Numbered from the stretch's first letter, positions 23,900 to 34,451 are shown. The stretch: 42,168 nucleotides of DNA from Nitrosarchaeum sp. (GCA_023265135.1 JAHFUM010000001.1:48406-90573), one strand, 5' to 3'. The notes: generated by a model from the sequence alone, not told the origin. Numbers and translations: made by a program.

Positions 23900-25357
23900 T
23901 TAATTCTGAAATCCAAAGAGAGAACCTAATGATGAAAAAGCTGAAGATATTTCTTCAAAAAAATTAAAAGACTTTTCTGTTTGAGGTTTTGAATAATTTT
24001 CAATTTGAGATATTTTTTCAGATGAAATATCTTCAGATAATGAATTCTGTTCTACAGGCATTATTTTGTTTTCAACATGTAATTCAGATAATACAAATTT
24101 GAGATTTTGTCTTGCGGTATTATAATTAGGATTTTTTTGAATAGCTTCAGCATAAAGAGAAATGGATTCATCATATTTTCCCATATTTGCAAGTGCATTT
24201 GCCTTGTTATTAATTGCAGGAATGAAATTGGGATCAATTTCAAGAGCTTGATTATAATAGAAAATAGATTCTGAAAAGTGCCCTAGTTTTCCAAGGGCAG
24301 AGCCTTTGTTAGTTATGATCTCAACATTATTTGGATCATTGATCAGTGATTGATCAAAAAAAATCAAAGCCTGATCAAAATTACATAGTCGATATAATGC
24401 AGGACCCATACCATCATAGTAAGTGATGGTATCAACAAATTTACTCTGATCACATTCTAAATTGATCTGATTAAGTAATTCACCTAACTTTATATCTTCA
24501 ACAGAAAGATTATCATATTTTTTAATTTGAGTGTCATTATCTGTAGGTTTTGAATTTTGTTCATTTGTGATTTCGTTTGATTTGGCATTAGAATCACTTT
24601 TTTTTTCTGCGGAGTTTGATTTGTCATTGTTTTTAATTATTGATTCATCTTTAACGTCTGTTTTAGTATTTGATTTTGTATTAAAATCAAAGGTAGTTAT
24701 TTTTTCAGTTTCACCATAATGTGCTTTTACCGAATAAGTTCCATCTGTTTTAAAATTAACCCCAGATTTTACAAGAAAATTTGTAGAAAATTCTAGATTA
24801 GAATCAATTTGTCCAAAGTAAAATCCTGTTGGAGTTCCAAATGGATCATAGATGCCAATTAAAACATTTGGAGAATCAACTGTAGAAACAGCACCTGTAA
24901 TTACGATAAAATCATTATCATGATACTGATTCTTGTCAGTTTTTACTGAGATAATTTTGGGTTTTATAGATTCAGAAATAATGACTTCGGATTCAGTATT
25001 ATTACCAGATATAGTGAAAAATTCATTCTGAGTGTTATTCTTATAGTTTAGTTTTACAGTATACTTTCCGGATTTATCATAGAATGGAGAATCTAATAAA
25101 AATATTTTTGAGAAAGTTCCATTGGAATCAATTATAATGTTATTTGCGGATAAAATTTTCCCATCTGGATCAAAAAGACTCAATGAAATTATTGGCATAT
25201 GAAAATCCAAAAGAGTCCCTGAAATAATCAGAGAATCACCAGTATTATATTCAAGTTTATTAAATTCTATCAAAATTGAATCTGCGAAGCTTTGAGGTAT
25301 GATAAATGGAAGTAAGATCATAAATGTCAGCAATATTCCAATTTTGTATCTAAACAC
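23900..25357 (-). CDS. Secreted Ig-like/TPR protein
   Basis: An exported protein of 485 residues starting at a GTG. The signal peptide (about 1-25, ending SFADS) is followed by two Ig-like repeats (about 27-116 and 135-225) of the kind seen in the PEFG-CTERM proteins of this window: NKLEYNTGDSLIISGTLL and KNQYHDNDFIVITGAV. Next comes a Lys/Asp/Asn/Ser-rich linker (about 226-285) and at least three TPR motifs (about 310-425; ALYRLCNFDQALIFFDQSL, ALGKLGHFSESIFYYNQALE, ALANMGKYDESISLYAEAI). No PEFG tail is present; it ends in a Phe/Ser-rich helix. TPRs suggest protein scaffolding on the outer face. It lies unexpectedly inside the rpo/ribosomal cluster. Confidence 0.85.
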   Translation of the reverse strand: MFRYKIGILLTFMILLPFIIPQSFADSILIEFNKLEYNTGDSLIISGTLLDFHMPIISLSLFDPDGKILSANNIIIDSNGTFSKIFLLDSPFYDKSGKYTVKLNYKNNTQNEFFTISGNNTESEVIISESIKPKIISVKTDKNQYHDNDFIVITGAVSTVDSPNVLIGIYDPFGTPTGFYFGQIDSNLEFSTNFLVKSGVNFKTDGTYSVKAHYGETEKITTFDFNTKSNTKTDVKDESIIKNNDKSNSAEKKSDSNAKSNEITNEQNSKPTDNDTQIKKYDNLSVEDIKLGELLNQINLECDQSKFVDTITYYDGMGPALYRLCNFDQALIFFDQSLINDPNNVEIITNKGSALGKLGHFSESIFYYNQALEIDPNFIPAINNKANALANMGKYDESISLYAEAIQKNPNYNTARQNLKFVLSELHVENKIMPVEQNSLSEDISSEKISQIENYSKPQTEKSFNFFEEISSAFSSLGSLFGFQN

Positions 25358-25411
25358 ACGGCTAAAATCACAATTTTGTATTTATGAGTTATGTAGAAAT
25401 TGTATTTTTGC

Positions 25412-26593
25412 TCATTTAACAAAAATTGATCTGGATAAAGAGTGAGATAAAGGAGATGTGTTAACTAATGAATTCCAAACATAGGTTTCAATAGTATATG
25501 TTCCAGATTTTGTGGGGATCCATGATTGAGAGACATCTAAATTTTTATTTTCAGATATCTCACCTTGCATCCAAGAAACAGATATCACAGAATTTGTTTC
25601 ATCTTTTACTTGAAAGAGATAAACAAATTTCTGTTTAAAATTCTGTTGATTTAATATTACTCCAACGATTTGTATTTGATCATTAGTTGAAAATGATGTT
25701 AATGAATTACCAGAAGAGTTGGAAAAAGTAATTGGTAAACTTTGCAGTCTTTGCAATATAGGAATGGAAGAATCCACATTTGCAAATGTTTTGATTTCAA
25801 GATTATCAGATGTGGTATATGGTTTTGGGAGAGTATAATCATTATATTTTGCATAAATTGTATCTCCGGGTAGGACGAATAGACGATTTCCACTTGAAGA
25901 TAGATTTTGGGTAAAAGTAATACTAGCAACAAATTCACCAGAGTTTTGAGATGTTTCAATTGCATCAACTTCAATGCCAGATACATCAGAATTAGAAGAA
26001 ATTTGAATTGGTAGATGATCCAAAGATTCAGGATTAAGATTAAGATCTGAATCGGTTACACGAATTAATGCAGTTTTATCTGATAGATAATTTTCTTCAG
26101 AAAATTGAATTTTTCCGATATTCCATTGAATTGGGACTGATTTAGTCAGTACAACTCCATCTGCAAATTCAAATGAAATGGTGATTGCAGAATCTCGATC
26201 TACTTCCAAAAATCCATTTGTTGGACCATTTCCAGTAGTTCTAGGAGTTGTATCGATATTACCATCACCATCAACATCATGAGAAAATCCTGTAAGAATT
26301 ATTTCAGCGGTAAATATTCCAGAATTAACATCAGTTTCTGTAAATCTATACGGAGCAAGAGAGTGTTCACTTGTAGAAATTTTAATTTGATGATCTTCAT
26401 CTTTGCCTATTGAATCAATCAAATGTGCATCTGTATTCCAGCTAGGTGCATTGATAATCATTCGAACTTTGTCTGTCCATGAATATACTGATTTGTCAGT
26501 GAAAATTGGAGAGTATGGATTATTATAATCTGGGATTTGTTCAGCAAATACTGGAGACAAAAATATTAGAAAAATCAAAGGAATTAGTAGCAC
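25412..26593 (-). CDS. Secreted beta-rich protein of unknown function
   Basis: An exported protein of 393 residues from a GTG start. The signal peptide (LIPLIFLIFLSPVFAEQ) is followed by beta-sandwich-like repeats. Residues about 100-150 contain an acidic, calcium-loop-like stretch DVDGDGNIDTT. Later domains share short Ig-like patterns (SDKTALIRVTDSDLNLNPES; IPTKSGTYTIETYVW), the second resembling the GTYT-strand of the PEFG proteins. There is no C-terminal membrane helix. It is followed after 54 bp by the Ig-like/TPR gene, so the two may work together at the cell surface. Function not known. Confidence 0.8.
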   Translation of the reverse strand: MLLIPLIFLIFLSPVFAEQIPDYNNPYSPIFTDKSVYSWTDKVRMIINAPSWNTDAHLIDSIGKDEDHQIKISTSEHSLAPYRFTETDVNSGIFTAEIILTGFSHDVDGDGNIDTTPRTTGNGPTNGFLEVDRDSAITISFEFADGVVLTKSVPIQWNIGKIQFSEENYLSDKTALIRVTDSDLNLNPESLDHLPIQISSNSDVSGIEVDAIETSQNSGEFVASITFTQNLSSSGNRLFVLPGDTIYAKYNDYTLPKPYTTSDNLEIKTFANVDSSIPILQRLQSLPITFSNSSGNSLTSFSTNDQIQIVGVILNQQNFKQKFVYLFQVKDETNSVISVSWMQGEISENKNLDVSQSWIPTKSGTYTIETYVWNSLVNTSPLSHSLSRSIFVK

Positions 26594-26648
26594 GATTATA
26601 AATTATTAGAGTTGGAATTTAATGTTTGAGAAATAACAGTGATTTTTG

Positions 26649-26888
26649 TTAGGATTCTTCATCAGGTAGTGAAACTGCTAGAATGTTATCACCGCGTAAA
26701 AGAATTTTTCCCAGTTTTGTTGTTTTATTATCTGAAATATCTTCAGCATCATCTAATGTCAGATTCATATGAATATCAAAATCTTGAAGATTTCCTCTAA
26801 CAGTTTTGTTGTTTCTTAACCGTAATAAAATAATTTTATTTTTGTTATTGCTCATTAAAGTAGAAATTTCGTCGCCCATCTGCATCAC
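26649..26888 (-). CDS. LSm/Sm-like RNA-binding protein
   Basis: A small Sm-fold protein of 79 residues. The Sm1 motif is NNKTVRGNLQDFDIHMNLTL with the following DDAE, and the Sm2 motif is LGKILLRGDNILAVSL with the RG-D-N uridine-pocket residues. Archaeal LSm proteins form heptamer or hexamer rings on U-rich RNA. It begins 24 bp after the rpoA stop and is likely co-transcribed. Three Met codons near the start leave a few residues of uncertainty. Confidence 0.92.
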   Translation of the reverse strand: MMQMGDEISTLMSNNKNKIILLRLRNNKTVRGNLQDFDIHMNLTLDDAEDISDNKTTKLGKILLRGDNILAVSLPDEES

Positions 26889-26912
26889 ATTATAGTGTTT
26901 TATTGATCACAT

Positions 26913-29900
26913 TCATTTCTTTTTACTTACTTGCATGTAGAGGTCTACAGTTCCACTTCCAATCGGAATCATACTTCCAACAATAACATTTTCAGTAATA
27001 CCTTTGAGTTGTTCAACTTCGCCAGCTAGTGCAGCATGTGCAATAGTTGGAACAGTAATTTCAAATGCAGCTCTTGCAAGAACACTGTCTTTGGTTCCAG
27101 CAATTCCATGTCTACCAATTTGTTGCATGTATCCTCTAGAACACATTAAATCAGATACCAACATAATATACCTATTATCAACTTCTAGACCTTGATCTTC
27201 CAGAGTACTGTTTAGCTCATTAATCAAAGCATTTCTAGATGCTTCAATTCCCAATGTACCTGCAATTTCAAATACATTATTTGTTCTAACATTTTTCTTA
27301 TCAATTCCTGAAACTTCAAGCACTTTAGCTATGTTAGAACCAGTTGTTTGAATTACCCACTCGTCATCTTTTTGAACTAAGGTTACACGTTCAATATCTG
27401 GAACCCCCTTAACGGTAGTATTGAGTACTTTGTTTCTAATTGCAATTACAGTTGGAGCATCAGATTCTTCAACTAATTTCAATGTGATTAAATCACCAGT
27501 AGTTTCAATTTTGAATTTTTTATTTGATTGTAATGCTGTTTCTACCTCACCAACAGTGCATCCTCTTTCTTTGAGTCTATTTGCGCTCAGAATTAATTTA
27601 ATCTGGGAAGTATAATCAGTTTCACTGTCAGAAATTAATGCACTTACTTTGGTTTGTAAAATATTTCTTGCAACATCTATAGCTTTTTCTCTAGATTTTT
27701 TTGATTCGTTATCAAGATAAATATCCATAGTAGGAGTAACGGGTTTTTTTCTTGCATCAACAAGTTCAATTAATCTTGGAAGACCTAAGGTAACGTTTCT
27801 TTCTGCAATTCCTGCAAAGTGAAATGTTCTTAATGTCATCTGAGTACCAGGTTCCCCAATTGACTGTGCAGTGATAATTCCTACTGCTTGACCAGGTTCA
27901 ACTTTAGCTTTATTATATAATGATAATCCTTTCTTACAAACAATTTCTGCCCCTTCTTTACTTAATTTGGAATCTAACAATCCATCAGATACAAGTTGTT
28001 TTAATCTTGGATTGAAGGTCTTTGTATATTTTTTCGATAAGTCTAAAATCTCTTCTTTAGTTGCTTTTTTACCAGAATCAATAATTGTCTGAGATTCAAT
28101 TAATCTATTAACATTGAATGCTTCACCATGATCACTTTTCGCTACATCTATTCCATCTTCACCATAAAGGAATTGAATGATGTGACCATGTGGATCTCTT
28201 ACTGTTCCATCGTACTCTAATCTGATATGTTCCAAGGCATTGATCAATCTACGCTGCATGTATCCACTTTGTTGTGTTCTAACTGCAGTATCTACTAGTC
28301 CTTCTCTTCCTCCCATTGCATGGAAAAAGAATTCAAGTGCTGACAAACCTTCTCGATAATTTGATTTTACAAATCCGTGAGCATCTGGGTTATTGTCATG
28401 TTCTTGATAATGAGGTAATGCACGATTATTGTAACCATCATGTAGTCTATTTCCACGCCTTGATTGTTGTCCCAACGCACCAGCCATTTGACCAATGTTA
28501 AGTGAAGATCCTCTTGCTCCAGTTGTAGCCATGATTCTTCCAGCATTACTTTGATCAAGTGACTGATCTGCAGTCATTCCAGCTTTATCTCTTGCTTTTC
28601 CTAACTCATTAACAATATATGCCTCTAATGCTTCTTCAGGTCTCATTCCTCTAGTTAGTTTTAGAGTTCCTTTTTCATATTGAGAAGTTAGATCAGCTAT
28701 GATGCCATATGTTTCTTGAATATCATCTAGAATCTGTTGTTTTTCTTTTTCTGGGACTTCAAGGTCAGCATAACCATAGCTAAAACCATAATGAGTGATG
28801 TATTGTTTTACCATAATCAAAATAGAGTTTAAGAAATTCTTTGCTTTTGTATTACCGTAGTCTTTTGCAATTCTATGCAATACACTTTCTGGTTCTTCAG
28901 CACCTATAGATGATTTATCAATTACGCCACTGATTAGTTCACCGTTTTTAATTACAACATCTTTTTGAGCGCCCTTAGTTCCTTTAGACCACTTTGATGT
29001 AATTACATAATTGAAGTCTTTTGGCAAGAATAATGAGAATAGTTGTTTACCAGTATATGCAGGCCCATCTTTAGTTTTTGTTGCAGGCTTTGGAAGTTTA
29101 TCAGTAAATCCACCAAGCATTGCATAATTGTAAAATTCTTGTGGTGTTAAAGTTGTGTCATCTTTTGTTAAAAGATATGCTCCAGTAACAAAATCTCTTA
29201 ATGCACCAATTATTGGACCACCATATCTTGGAGAGATCAATTGATCTTGGACTCTCATCAATAGAATTGCTTCTGCCCTTGCTTCTTCACTTTGAGGGAC
29301 ATGAAGATTCATTTCATCCCCATCAAAGTCTGCATTATAAGGAGGGCATACAGATGGGTGTAATCTGAAAGTCTTTCCTGGAAGTACTCTAACATAATGA
29401 GCCATGATTGACATTTGGTGAAGAGAGGGTTGTCTGTTAAACATAACAATATCACCATTTGCAAGATGCCTCTCTACAAGATATCCGATTTCTAATGTTT
29501 CAGCTATTGTCGAACGATCTTCAACAAAATCCAGCCTGATTTTAACACCATCGGGTCTAACGATATAATTTACACCGGGAAATTTGTTTGGACCATTAAT
29601 TACAAGTTTTCTCATTCTTTCAATGTTCCATTCAGTGACAATTTCAGGGATTGTAAGTTTCATTGCAACCTGTTCAGGAACACCGACTTCAGACAAATCT
29701 AAGTTTGGATCAGGAGAAATTACAGTTCTGCTTGAAAAATCGACTCTTTTTCCAGACAGTGATCCTCTAAATCTTCCTTCTTTTCCTTTGAGTCTTTGAG
29801 TTAATGTTTTTAGTGGACGTCCTGAACGATGATGAGCTTGTGGAATTCCAGAAACTTCATTATCAAAATACGTAGTTGTATGATATTGTAATAGATCTAC

Positions 29901-30704
29901 CAAATCTTGAACAATTAACGGTGGAGTTCCAGCTTCTTTACTTTCTTTTAGTCTTTGGTTAACTCGAATAATATCTACCATTTTGTGTGTTAGATCATCT
30001 TCAGATCTAATTCCAGTTTCAAGAATAATAGATGGTCTAACGGTTACTGGTGGAACAGGTAAAGCTTGTAGAATGAACCATTCAGGTCTTGCAGTAACAG
30101 GATCATAGGCTAAAAGATTTAGATCATCATCAACAATTTGAGAAAATCTTTCTCTAATTGTTATTGGGAGTAATCTGTGTTCACCTATCTCTGTTTTTTC
30201 AACAAAGATAGTTGGTTTTGTAAAGATTAGTTCGTACTGAGTTTTACCGCAATGAGGACATTCTTTTGCTTTTTTTGCTTTTTCAATAATTTGTTCTGGG
30301 ATACGTTTCTCAGAAATTACAGTGTATGCTGCGTGTTTTTCTTTAATCTTTCGAAATTCATCCAAATCTTCTTGTGGAACTTTGAGTCTTGCACAGGATC
30401 TACAAGTAGATTGTAATAGTTTGTAAATATTATCAATAAATGCAATATGTAAAACAGGCTCTGCAAGTTCAATATGACCAAAGTGTCCAGGACATCTTGC
30501 TGCGGTGTTTCCGCATGTAAGACATTTTTGTCCAGGCTCAAGTGTGCCTAGTCTTCCATCCATGAGACCTCCTTGAACAGGCATTCCATCTTCATCATAT
30601 GTTTCAGGGGCAGTAATTTCTGCAACAGAGTATTTTCGAATTTCAGTCGGAGACCAAACTGAAAATCTTATTGCGTCAATTGATTTGATTGCTTGAATTG
30701 ACAT
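26913..30704 (-). CDS. rpoA: DNA-directed RNA polymerase subunit A (unsplit A'+A'')
   Basis: The largest polymerase subunit, 1263 residues in a single chain. N-terminal zinc sites are C61, C64, C71 and H74, and C101/C104 with C149/C152. The catalytic NADFDGDEMN lies at 457-466, the bridge/funnel region at 720-820, and the trigger-loop segment QAVGIITAQSIGEPGTQMTL at about 939-958. Most archaea split this protein into A' and A'' near residue 880; here the frame is continuous, a recognised feature of Thaumarchaeota. Its ATG overlaps the rpoB stop by one base (TAATG), with a GGAGAA ribosome site just upstream. Confidence 0.97.
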   Translation of the reverse strand: MSIQAIKSIDAIRFSVWSPTEIRKYSVAEITAPETYDEDGMPVQGGLMDGRLGTLEPGQKCLTCGNTAARCPGHFGHIELAEPVLHIAFIDNIYKLLQSTCRSCARLKVPQEDLDEFRKIKEKHAAYTVISEKRIPEQIIEKAKKAKECPHCGKTQYELIFTKPTIFVEKTEIGEHRLLPITIRERFSQIVDDDLNLLAYDPVTARPEWFILQALPVPPVTVRPSIILETGIRSEDDLTHKMVDIIRVNQRLKESKEAGTPPLIVQDLVDLLQYHTTTYFDNEVSGIPQAHHRSGRPLKTLTQRLKGKEGRFRGSLSGKRVDFSSRTVISPDPNLDLSEVGVPEQVAMKLTIPEIVTEWNIERMRKLVINGPNKFPGVNYIVRPDGVKIRLDFVEDRSTIAETLEIGYLVERHLANGDIVMFNRQPSLHQMSIMAHYVRVLPGKTFRLHPSVCPPYNADFDGDEMNLHVPQSEEARAEAILLMRVQDQLISPRYGGPIIGALRDFVTGAYLLTKDDTTLTPQEFYNYAMLGGFTDKLPKPATKTKDGPAYTGKQLFSLFLPKDFNYVITSKWSKGTKGAQKDVVIKNGELISGVIDKSSIGAEEPESVLHRIAKDYGNTKAKNFLNSILIMVKQYITHYGFSYGYADLEVPEKEKQQILDDIQETYGIIADLTSQYEKGTLKLTRGMRPEEALEAYIVNELGKARDKAGMTADQSLDQSNAGRIMATTGARGSSLNIGQMAGALGQQSRRGNRLHDGYNNRALPHYQEHDNNPDAHGFVKSNYREGLSALEFFFHAMGGREGLVDTAVRTQQSGYMQRRLINALEHIRLEYDGTVRDPHGHIIQFLYGEDGIDVAKSDHGEAFNVNRLIESQTIIDSGKKATKEEILDLSKKYTKTFNPRLKQLVSDGLLDSKLSKEGAEIVCKKGLSLYNKAKVEPGQAVGIITAQSIGEPGTQMTLRTFHFAGIAERNVTLGLPRLIELVDARKKPVTPTMDIYLDNESKKSREKAIDVARNILQTKVSALISDSETDYTSQIKLILSANRLKERGCTVGEVETALQSNKKFKIETTGDLITLKLVEESDAPTVIAIRNKVLNTTVKGVPDIERVTLVQKDDEWVIQTTGSNIAKVLEVSGIDKKNVRTNNVFEIAGTLGIEASRNALINELNSTLEDQGLEVDNRYIMLVSDLMCSRGYMQQIGRHGIAGTKDSVLARAAFEITVPTIAHAALAGEVEQLKGITENVIVGSMIPIGSGTVDLYMQVSKKK

Positions 30705-33700
30705 TATACTTTCTCCTTTATGAGTAATCTAGGAGCCACATTCAAACTTTGCATTTCTTGTAATAAAAGTTTGAAGGCATATGCAACAGATACTGATGAA
30801 ACTTTAGCTTTGTCACCACAAACTCGGCACACGTATTTTCTTTGTTTAACATCATGATATGCAACTAATCCACATCTTTCACAAACAAAAATATCTGCTT
30901 TATCAGATTCATCAAGCAATCTATCTTTAAGAATCATTGATGCACCATATGCTATCAAACAATCTCTCTCCATTTCACCAAATCTCAAACCTCCACCTCT
31001 TGCTCTTCCTTCAGTTGGTTGCTTGGTTAACATCTGAACTTGTCCACGAGCTCTTGCATGAATCTTGTCCGCAACCATGTGATGTAATTTTTGATAGTAA
31101 ACAACTCCAATGAAAACTTCTACTGGAAACGATTTACCAGTTCTTCCATCATACATTATTTCTTTACCTGAATATTTGAATCCAGCAGCATCCATTACAG
31201 GTTTGACTTCTTCCATTTTTTCTCCAACAAAAGCAGAACCATCAAATTGACTTCCTCTTAATGCCGCAGCTTTACCACAAATCGATTCCATAAACATTCC
31301 AACAGTCATTCTTGAAGGGAACGCGTGTGGATTAATCAATACGTCGGGAGAAATTCCATCTGCAGTATAGGGTAAATCTTCAGCCTTTGCTAAAATCCCC
31401 AGTACTCCCTTTTGTCCATGTCTAGAAGCAAATTTATCGCCAATTTCAGGAATTCTCATGTCTCTTACCCTTATCTTGTACATCTTTCCACCTTCATTTG
31501 ATTGTGTCATAACAACGGTGTCAACAACACCAGTTTCAGATGGTCTCACTCCAATTGAAGTATCTCTTCTGTAAGGACCTGATGATTCAAATTCTCTATA
31601 TTCTTCCATAAATCTTGGAGGACTAGTTTTTCCAATTAAGATGTCTCCACCGTGGACTGGAGATTCAGACGCAACAACGCCGTCTTCTTCTAATAATCTG
31701 TAAGCTTTTTCTCCTTTGTATCCTCGTATATTATCTTCAGCGTTTGGAATTTCAAAAGTATCACGCATTCCACCTGGGTATTGCTTTGCTTCAGCATCAT
31801 AAATTCTAAAGAAGAAAGTTCGTCCTAAACCTCTGTCAACAGATGCTTTACTTAGTACAATAGCATCTTCAATATTATAACCATCAAATGGCAATACTGC
31901 GACAACACAATTTTGGCCAGCTGGTCTGTCTTCTAATCCCAATAATTTCATGGCTTTTGTATTAACAATAGGTGTCTGTGGATACAACATTAGATGTTGT
32001 CTCACATAAGTACTGGTATTCATCATAGGGGTTGAAAATCCTAAACTTTGTTTTGCCATTGCAGATTCATAGGTATTTCTTGGAGATTGATTATGTTCTG
32101 GATACGGAATTATGGATGCACCTGCACCTAAAATTGCAGGAGGGAATACTTCGAGATGAGTATGTTTCTTTGCATCTTTTTCATCTAATGTAATGTAACA
32201 ATTTTCTTCTTCATTTGCATCAATCATTTCCAATACTCCCATACGCAATAAATCAGTCCATGAAAGTAATTTCTTGGAAATTTTATCTAAAAGATCTTGT
32301 GTCAGTAATGGCTTGTTATCTTTAATTATAATTAACGGACGCAAAACACGTCCTGCGTTACAATTAACATAAAGTCTTTTTGTCGAACCTTCGATTTCTG
32401 ATTTATGAAATGAAATTCCAACGTGAGGATGAATCTTCGAATTTCTTCTCAGTTCTCTAAGAGATTCCGCTAGTTGTGCACCGTCTTTGTAATATCCAAT
32501 CAATCTACCATCAACAAATATTCTAGCACCATCTTTTTTTACATCTTCTTTTGCATCGAAGAAATGAATTGTTCCAAGATCATAGAGTTTTTCAACAATT
32601 TCTTCTGACGGCACATTTACAGAAATAATTCCAGAAAGTGCAAGATTTTTCACAAGACCACAGTTGGAGCCCTCAGGTGTTTCACTTGGACATATTCTTC
32701 CAAAATGAGTAGCATGTAAATCTCTTGCCTCAAAGTTTGGTTGAGTTCTACTTAGAGGAGATTGGATTCTTCTAAGATGGCTGATAGTTGAAAGATAGTT
32801 TGTTCTGTCAAGTAATTGTGTTACACCGACTCTTCCTCTACCCCAATTTCCTGTTGCAATAGCATTGTTTAATTTGTCAGTGATGATTCCAGGGCGTATT
32901 GCTGCAGCAACTGCATTGATACCTCTTTTTTGACCAGATCTTTCTAATTGATATTTCATATCTCGTACCAAATTTCTAAAAGCAGTTCTGAAAAGATCAG
33001 CTAACATCTGCCCTGCAAATTTAATTACTTTATTTCCATAATGATCTTTATCATCAGGAGAGATCCAACCCAGTTTAAGCTCCAGTAATTTACATGCAGC
33101 TTCACCTAGAAACTGAGCCTTTTCTTTTCTATTCTCAGGATGTTTACCCAAGTGTGGCAATAATCCCCAATCCAAAAGTGTCTCTGCACGCTTAATTTGG
33201 AATTCTTCTAACATTCCAGGTGCGATTCTTTTACTTATGTAAACAATCGCATCTTTTGCAGTAGGCACATCACCTGCTTTTTCAAATGAACCTTCTAATT
33301 CATTCTGAATTTCATCTACAAGTGATACTGCTGCAGCAATTTCTCTATCAGACTCTAATCCAAGTGCTCTTGTCAAAGTAACAACTGGAATATCAACAGG
33401 AGAGCCGGGAATACGTGCTACAATCAAACCATCATTTTTCATAACCAGTTCTAGTTTTGCACGATAACCTACAATAGAAGAATAAACTTTAGCTTTAAAA
33501 ACAGTGTTTCCACCAATACTCTCTTTATCAACAATTATTTTGTTGTATGAAAGATCCTCTAATCCTACAATAACTCTTTCAGATCCATTTATGATAAAAT
33601 AACCACCAGGATCATTTGGATCCTCGCCATGCTCAACAAGTTTTTGAGTTGAAAAATTATGTAAAATACAAGCATTGGATTTTGCCATTACTGGTACATC

Positions 33701-34051
33701 ACCAATATGGACAAATCTAGATTCTAAAATTTTGCCATCTTCTACAACGCTTGCCTCCATCATAACTGGAGCAGAGTAAGAAACATTTCTGAGTCTGGCT
33801 TCAGCTGGAGTAATATGAGTAATAGAACCATCAAGTTCCATCATTCTAGGTTGTTGAAGTTTGACTTTACCTAATTGAATTTTGTATGGATATTCTGCAT
33901 TTTCAATTTCAATTTGTCCTACCTCATTGATAATACTTTGAAGACCCCTTTCTAGAAATTCATCAAAGGAGTTAAGATGTTGACGTGCAATTCCTTCACG
34001 TTTTAAGATATCCTGAATTACTGGCCAGCGTTTAACTGAAGGATCTGCCAT
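30704..34051 (-). CDS. rpoB: DNA-directed RNA polymerase subunit B (unsplit)
   Basis: The second-largest polymerase subunit, 1115 residues, not split into B' and B''. Conserved blocks include RICPSETPEGSNCGLVKNLA, the DGYNIEDAIVLSKAS hybrid-binding region, KFASRHGQKGVLGIL and the C-terminal zinc ribbon with C1057, C1060, C1075 and C1078. The gene follows rpoH without a gap and overlaps rpoA by one base, so the three are translated from one mRNA. Confidence 0.97.
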   Translation of the reverse strand: MADPSVKRWPVIQDILKREGIARQHLNSFDEFLERGLQSIINEVGQIEIENAEYPYKIQLGKVKLQQPRMMELDGSITHITPAEARLRNVSYSAPVMMEASVVEDGKILESRFVHIGDVPVMAKSNACILHNFSTQKLVEHGEDPNDPGGYFIINGSERVIVGLEDLSYNKIIVDKESIGGNTVFKAKVYSSIVGYRAKLELVMKNDGLIVARIPGSPVDIPVVTLTRALGLESDREIAAAVSLVDEIQNELEGSFEKAGDVPTAKDAIVYISKRIAPGMLEEFQIKRAETLLDWGLLPHLGKHPENRKEKAQFLGEAACKLLELKLGWISPDDKDHYGNKVIKFAGQMLADLFRTAFRNLVRDMKYQLERSGQKRGINAVAAAIRPGIITDKLNNAIATGNWGRGRVGVTQLLDRTNYLSTISHLRRIQSPLSRTQPNFEARDLHATHFGRICPSETPEGSNCGLVKNLALSGIISVNVPSEEIVEKLYDLGTIHFFDAKEDVKKDGARIFVDGRLIGYYKDGAQLAESLRELRRNSKIHPHVGISFHKSEIEGSTKRLYVNCNAGRVLRPLIIIKDNKPLLTQDLLDKISKKLLSWTDLLRMGVLEMIDANEEENCYITLDEKDAKKHTHLEVFPPAILGAGASIIPYPEHNQSPRNTYESAMAKQSLGFSTPMMNTSTYVRQHLMLYPQTPIVNTKAMKLLGLEDRPAGQNCVVAVLPFDGYNIEDAIVLSKASVDRGLGRTFFFRIYDAEAKQYPGGMRDTFEIPNAEDNIRGYKGEKAYRLLEEDGVVASESPVHGGDILIGKTSPPRFMEEYREFESSGPYRRDTSIGVRPSETGVVDTVVMTQSNEGGKMYKIRVRDMRIPEIGDKFASRHGQKGVLGILAKAEDLPYTADGISPDVLINPHAFPSRMTVGMFMESICGKAAALRGSQFDGSAFVGEKMEEVKPVMDAAGFKYSGKEIMYDGRTGKSFPVEVFIGVVYYQKLHHMVADKIHARARGQVQMLTKQPTEGRARGGGLRFGEMERDCLIAYGASMILKDRLLDESDKADIFVCERCGLVAYHDVKQRKYVCRVCGDKAKVSSVSVAYAFKLLLQEMQSLNVAPRLLIKEKV

Positions 34052-34303
34052 CTAAACTTCCACCACGTATCGATAGTAAAGACTCTCACCCGCAGTTGGA
34101 CTTTTTCTTGTGATTTTTATCATATCGCCCGGTTTAACTCCTAGTCCCAATATTGCAGGATCGTTTACAAAAATTAATGGTAATTCAGTAGGTTTGCAAT
34201 TGTATTTTTTTAAAACTTCCTCAGCTTCTTGTTTAGAAATAATTTCATGTTTTGGTACATAGATGTGATCAGGTACAAGAACTTGATTTTTCTTAGTTGC
34301 CAT
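34052..34303 (-). CDS. rpoH: DNA-directed RNA polymerase subunit H (Rpb5)
   Basis: The archaeal Rpb5 core of 83 residues. The family end is clear: LPLIFVNDPAILGLGVKPGD followed by MIKITRKSPTAGESLYYRYV. It starts the rpoH-rpoB-rpoA unit. Unlike most genes here it has a leader and a strong ribosome site: GGAGGT (34311-34316 on the minus strand) ends 7 bases before the ATG. Confidence 0.95.
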   Translation of the reverse strand: MATKKNQVLVPDHIYVPKHEIISKQEAEEVLKKYNCKPTELPLIFVNDPAILGLGVKPGDMIKITRKSPTAGESLYYRYVVEV

Positions 34304-34310
34304 TTACAAA

Positions 34311-34316
34311 ACCTCC
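34311..34316 (-). promoter_or_regulatory. Shine-Dalgarno site of rpoH
   Basis: GGAGGT on the minus strand with a 7-base spacer to the ATG at 34303. It stands out because most first genes in this window look leaderless. Confidence 0.65.
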
Positions 34317-34378
34317 ATGACGTACATTAGATGTAACAGAAAATAATACACACAAACTGTCAAAAACTCACGCTCAGG

Positions 34379-34390
34379 TTAATATATATC
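34379..34390 (-). promoter_or_regulatory. TATA box for the rpoH-rpoB-rpoA cluster
   Basis: The minus strand reads AGATATATATTAAC. At about 80 bp upstream of the rpoH ATG it implies a leader of roughly 50 nt, matching the presence of a ribosome site. Confidence 0.55.
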
Positions 34391-34451
34391 TAATCTGAAA
34401 TTCGGCAAAAATCAGTCTTTTTTCTTTTTAGTCAACTATATTTTTCATAAC

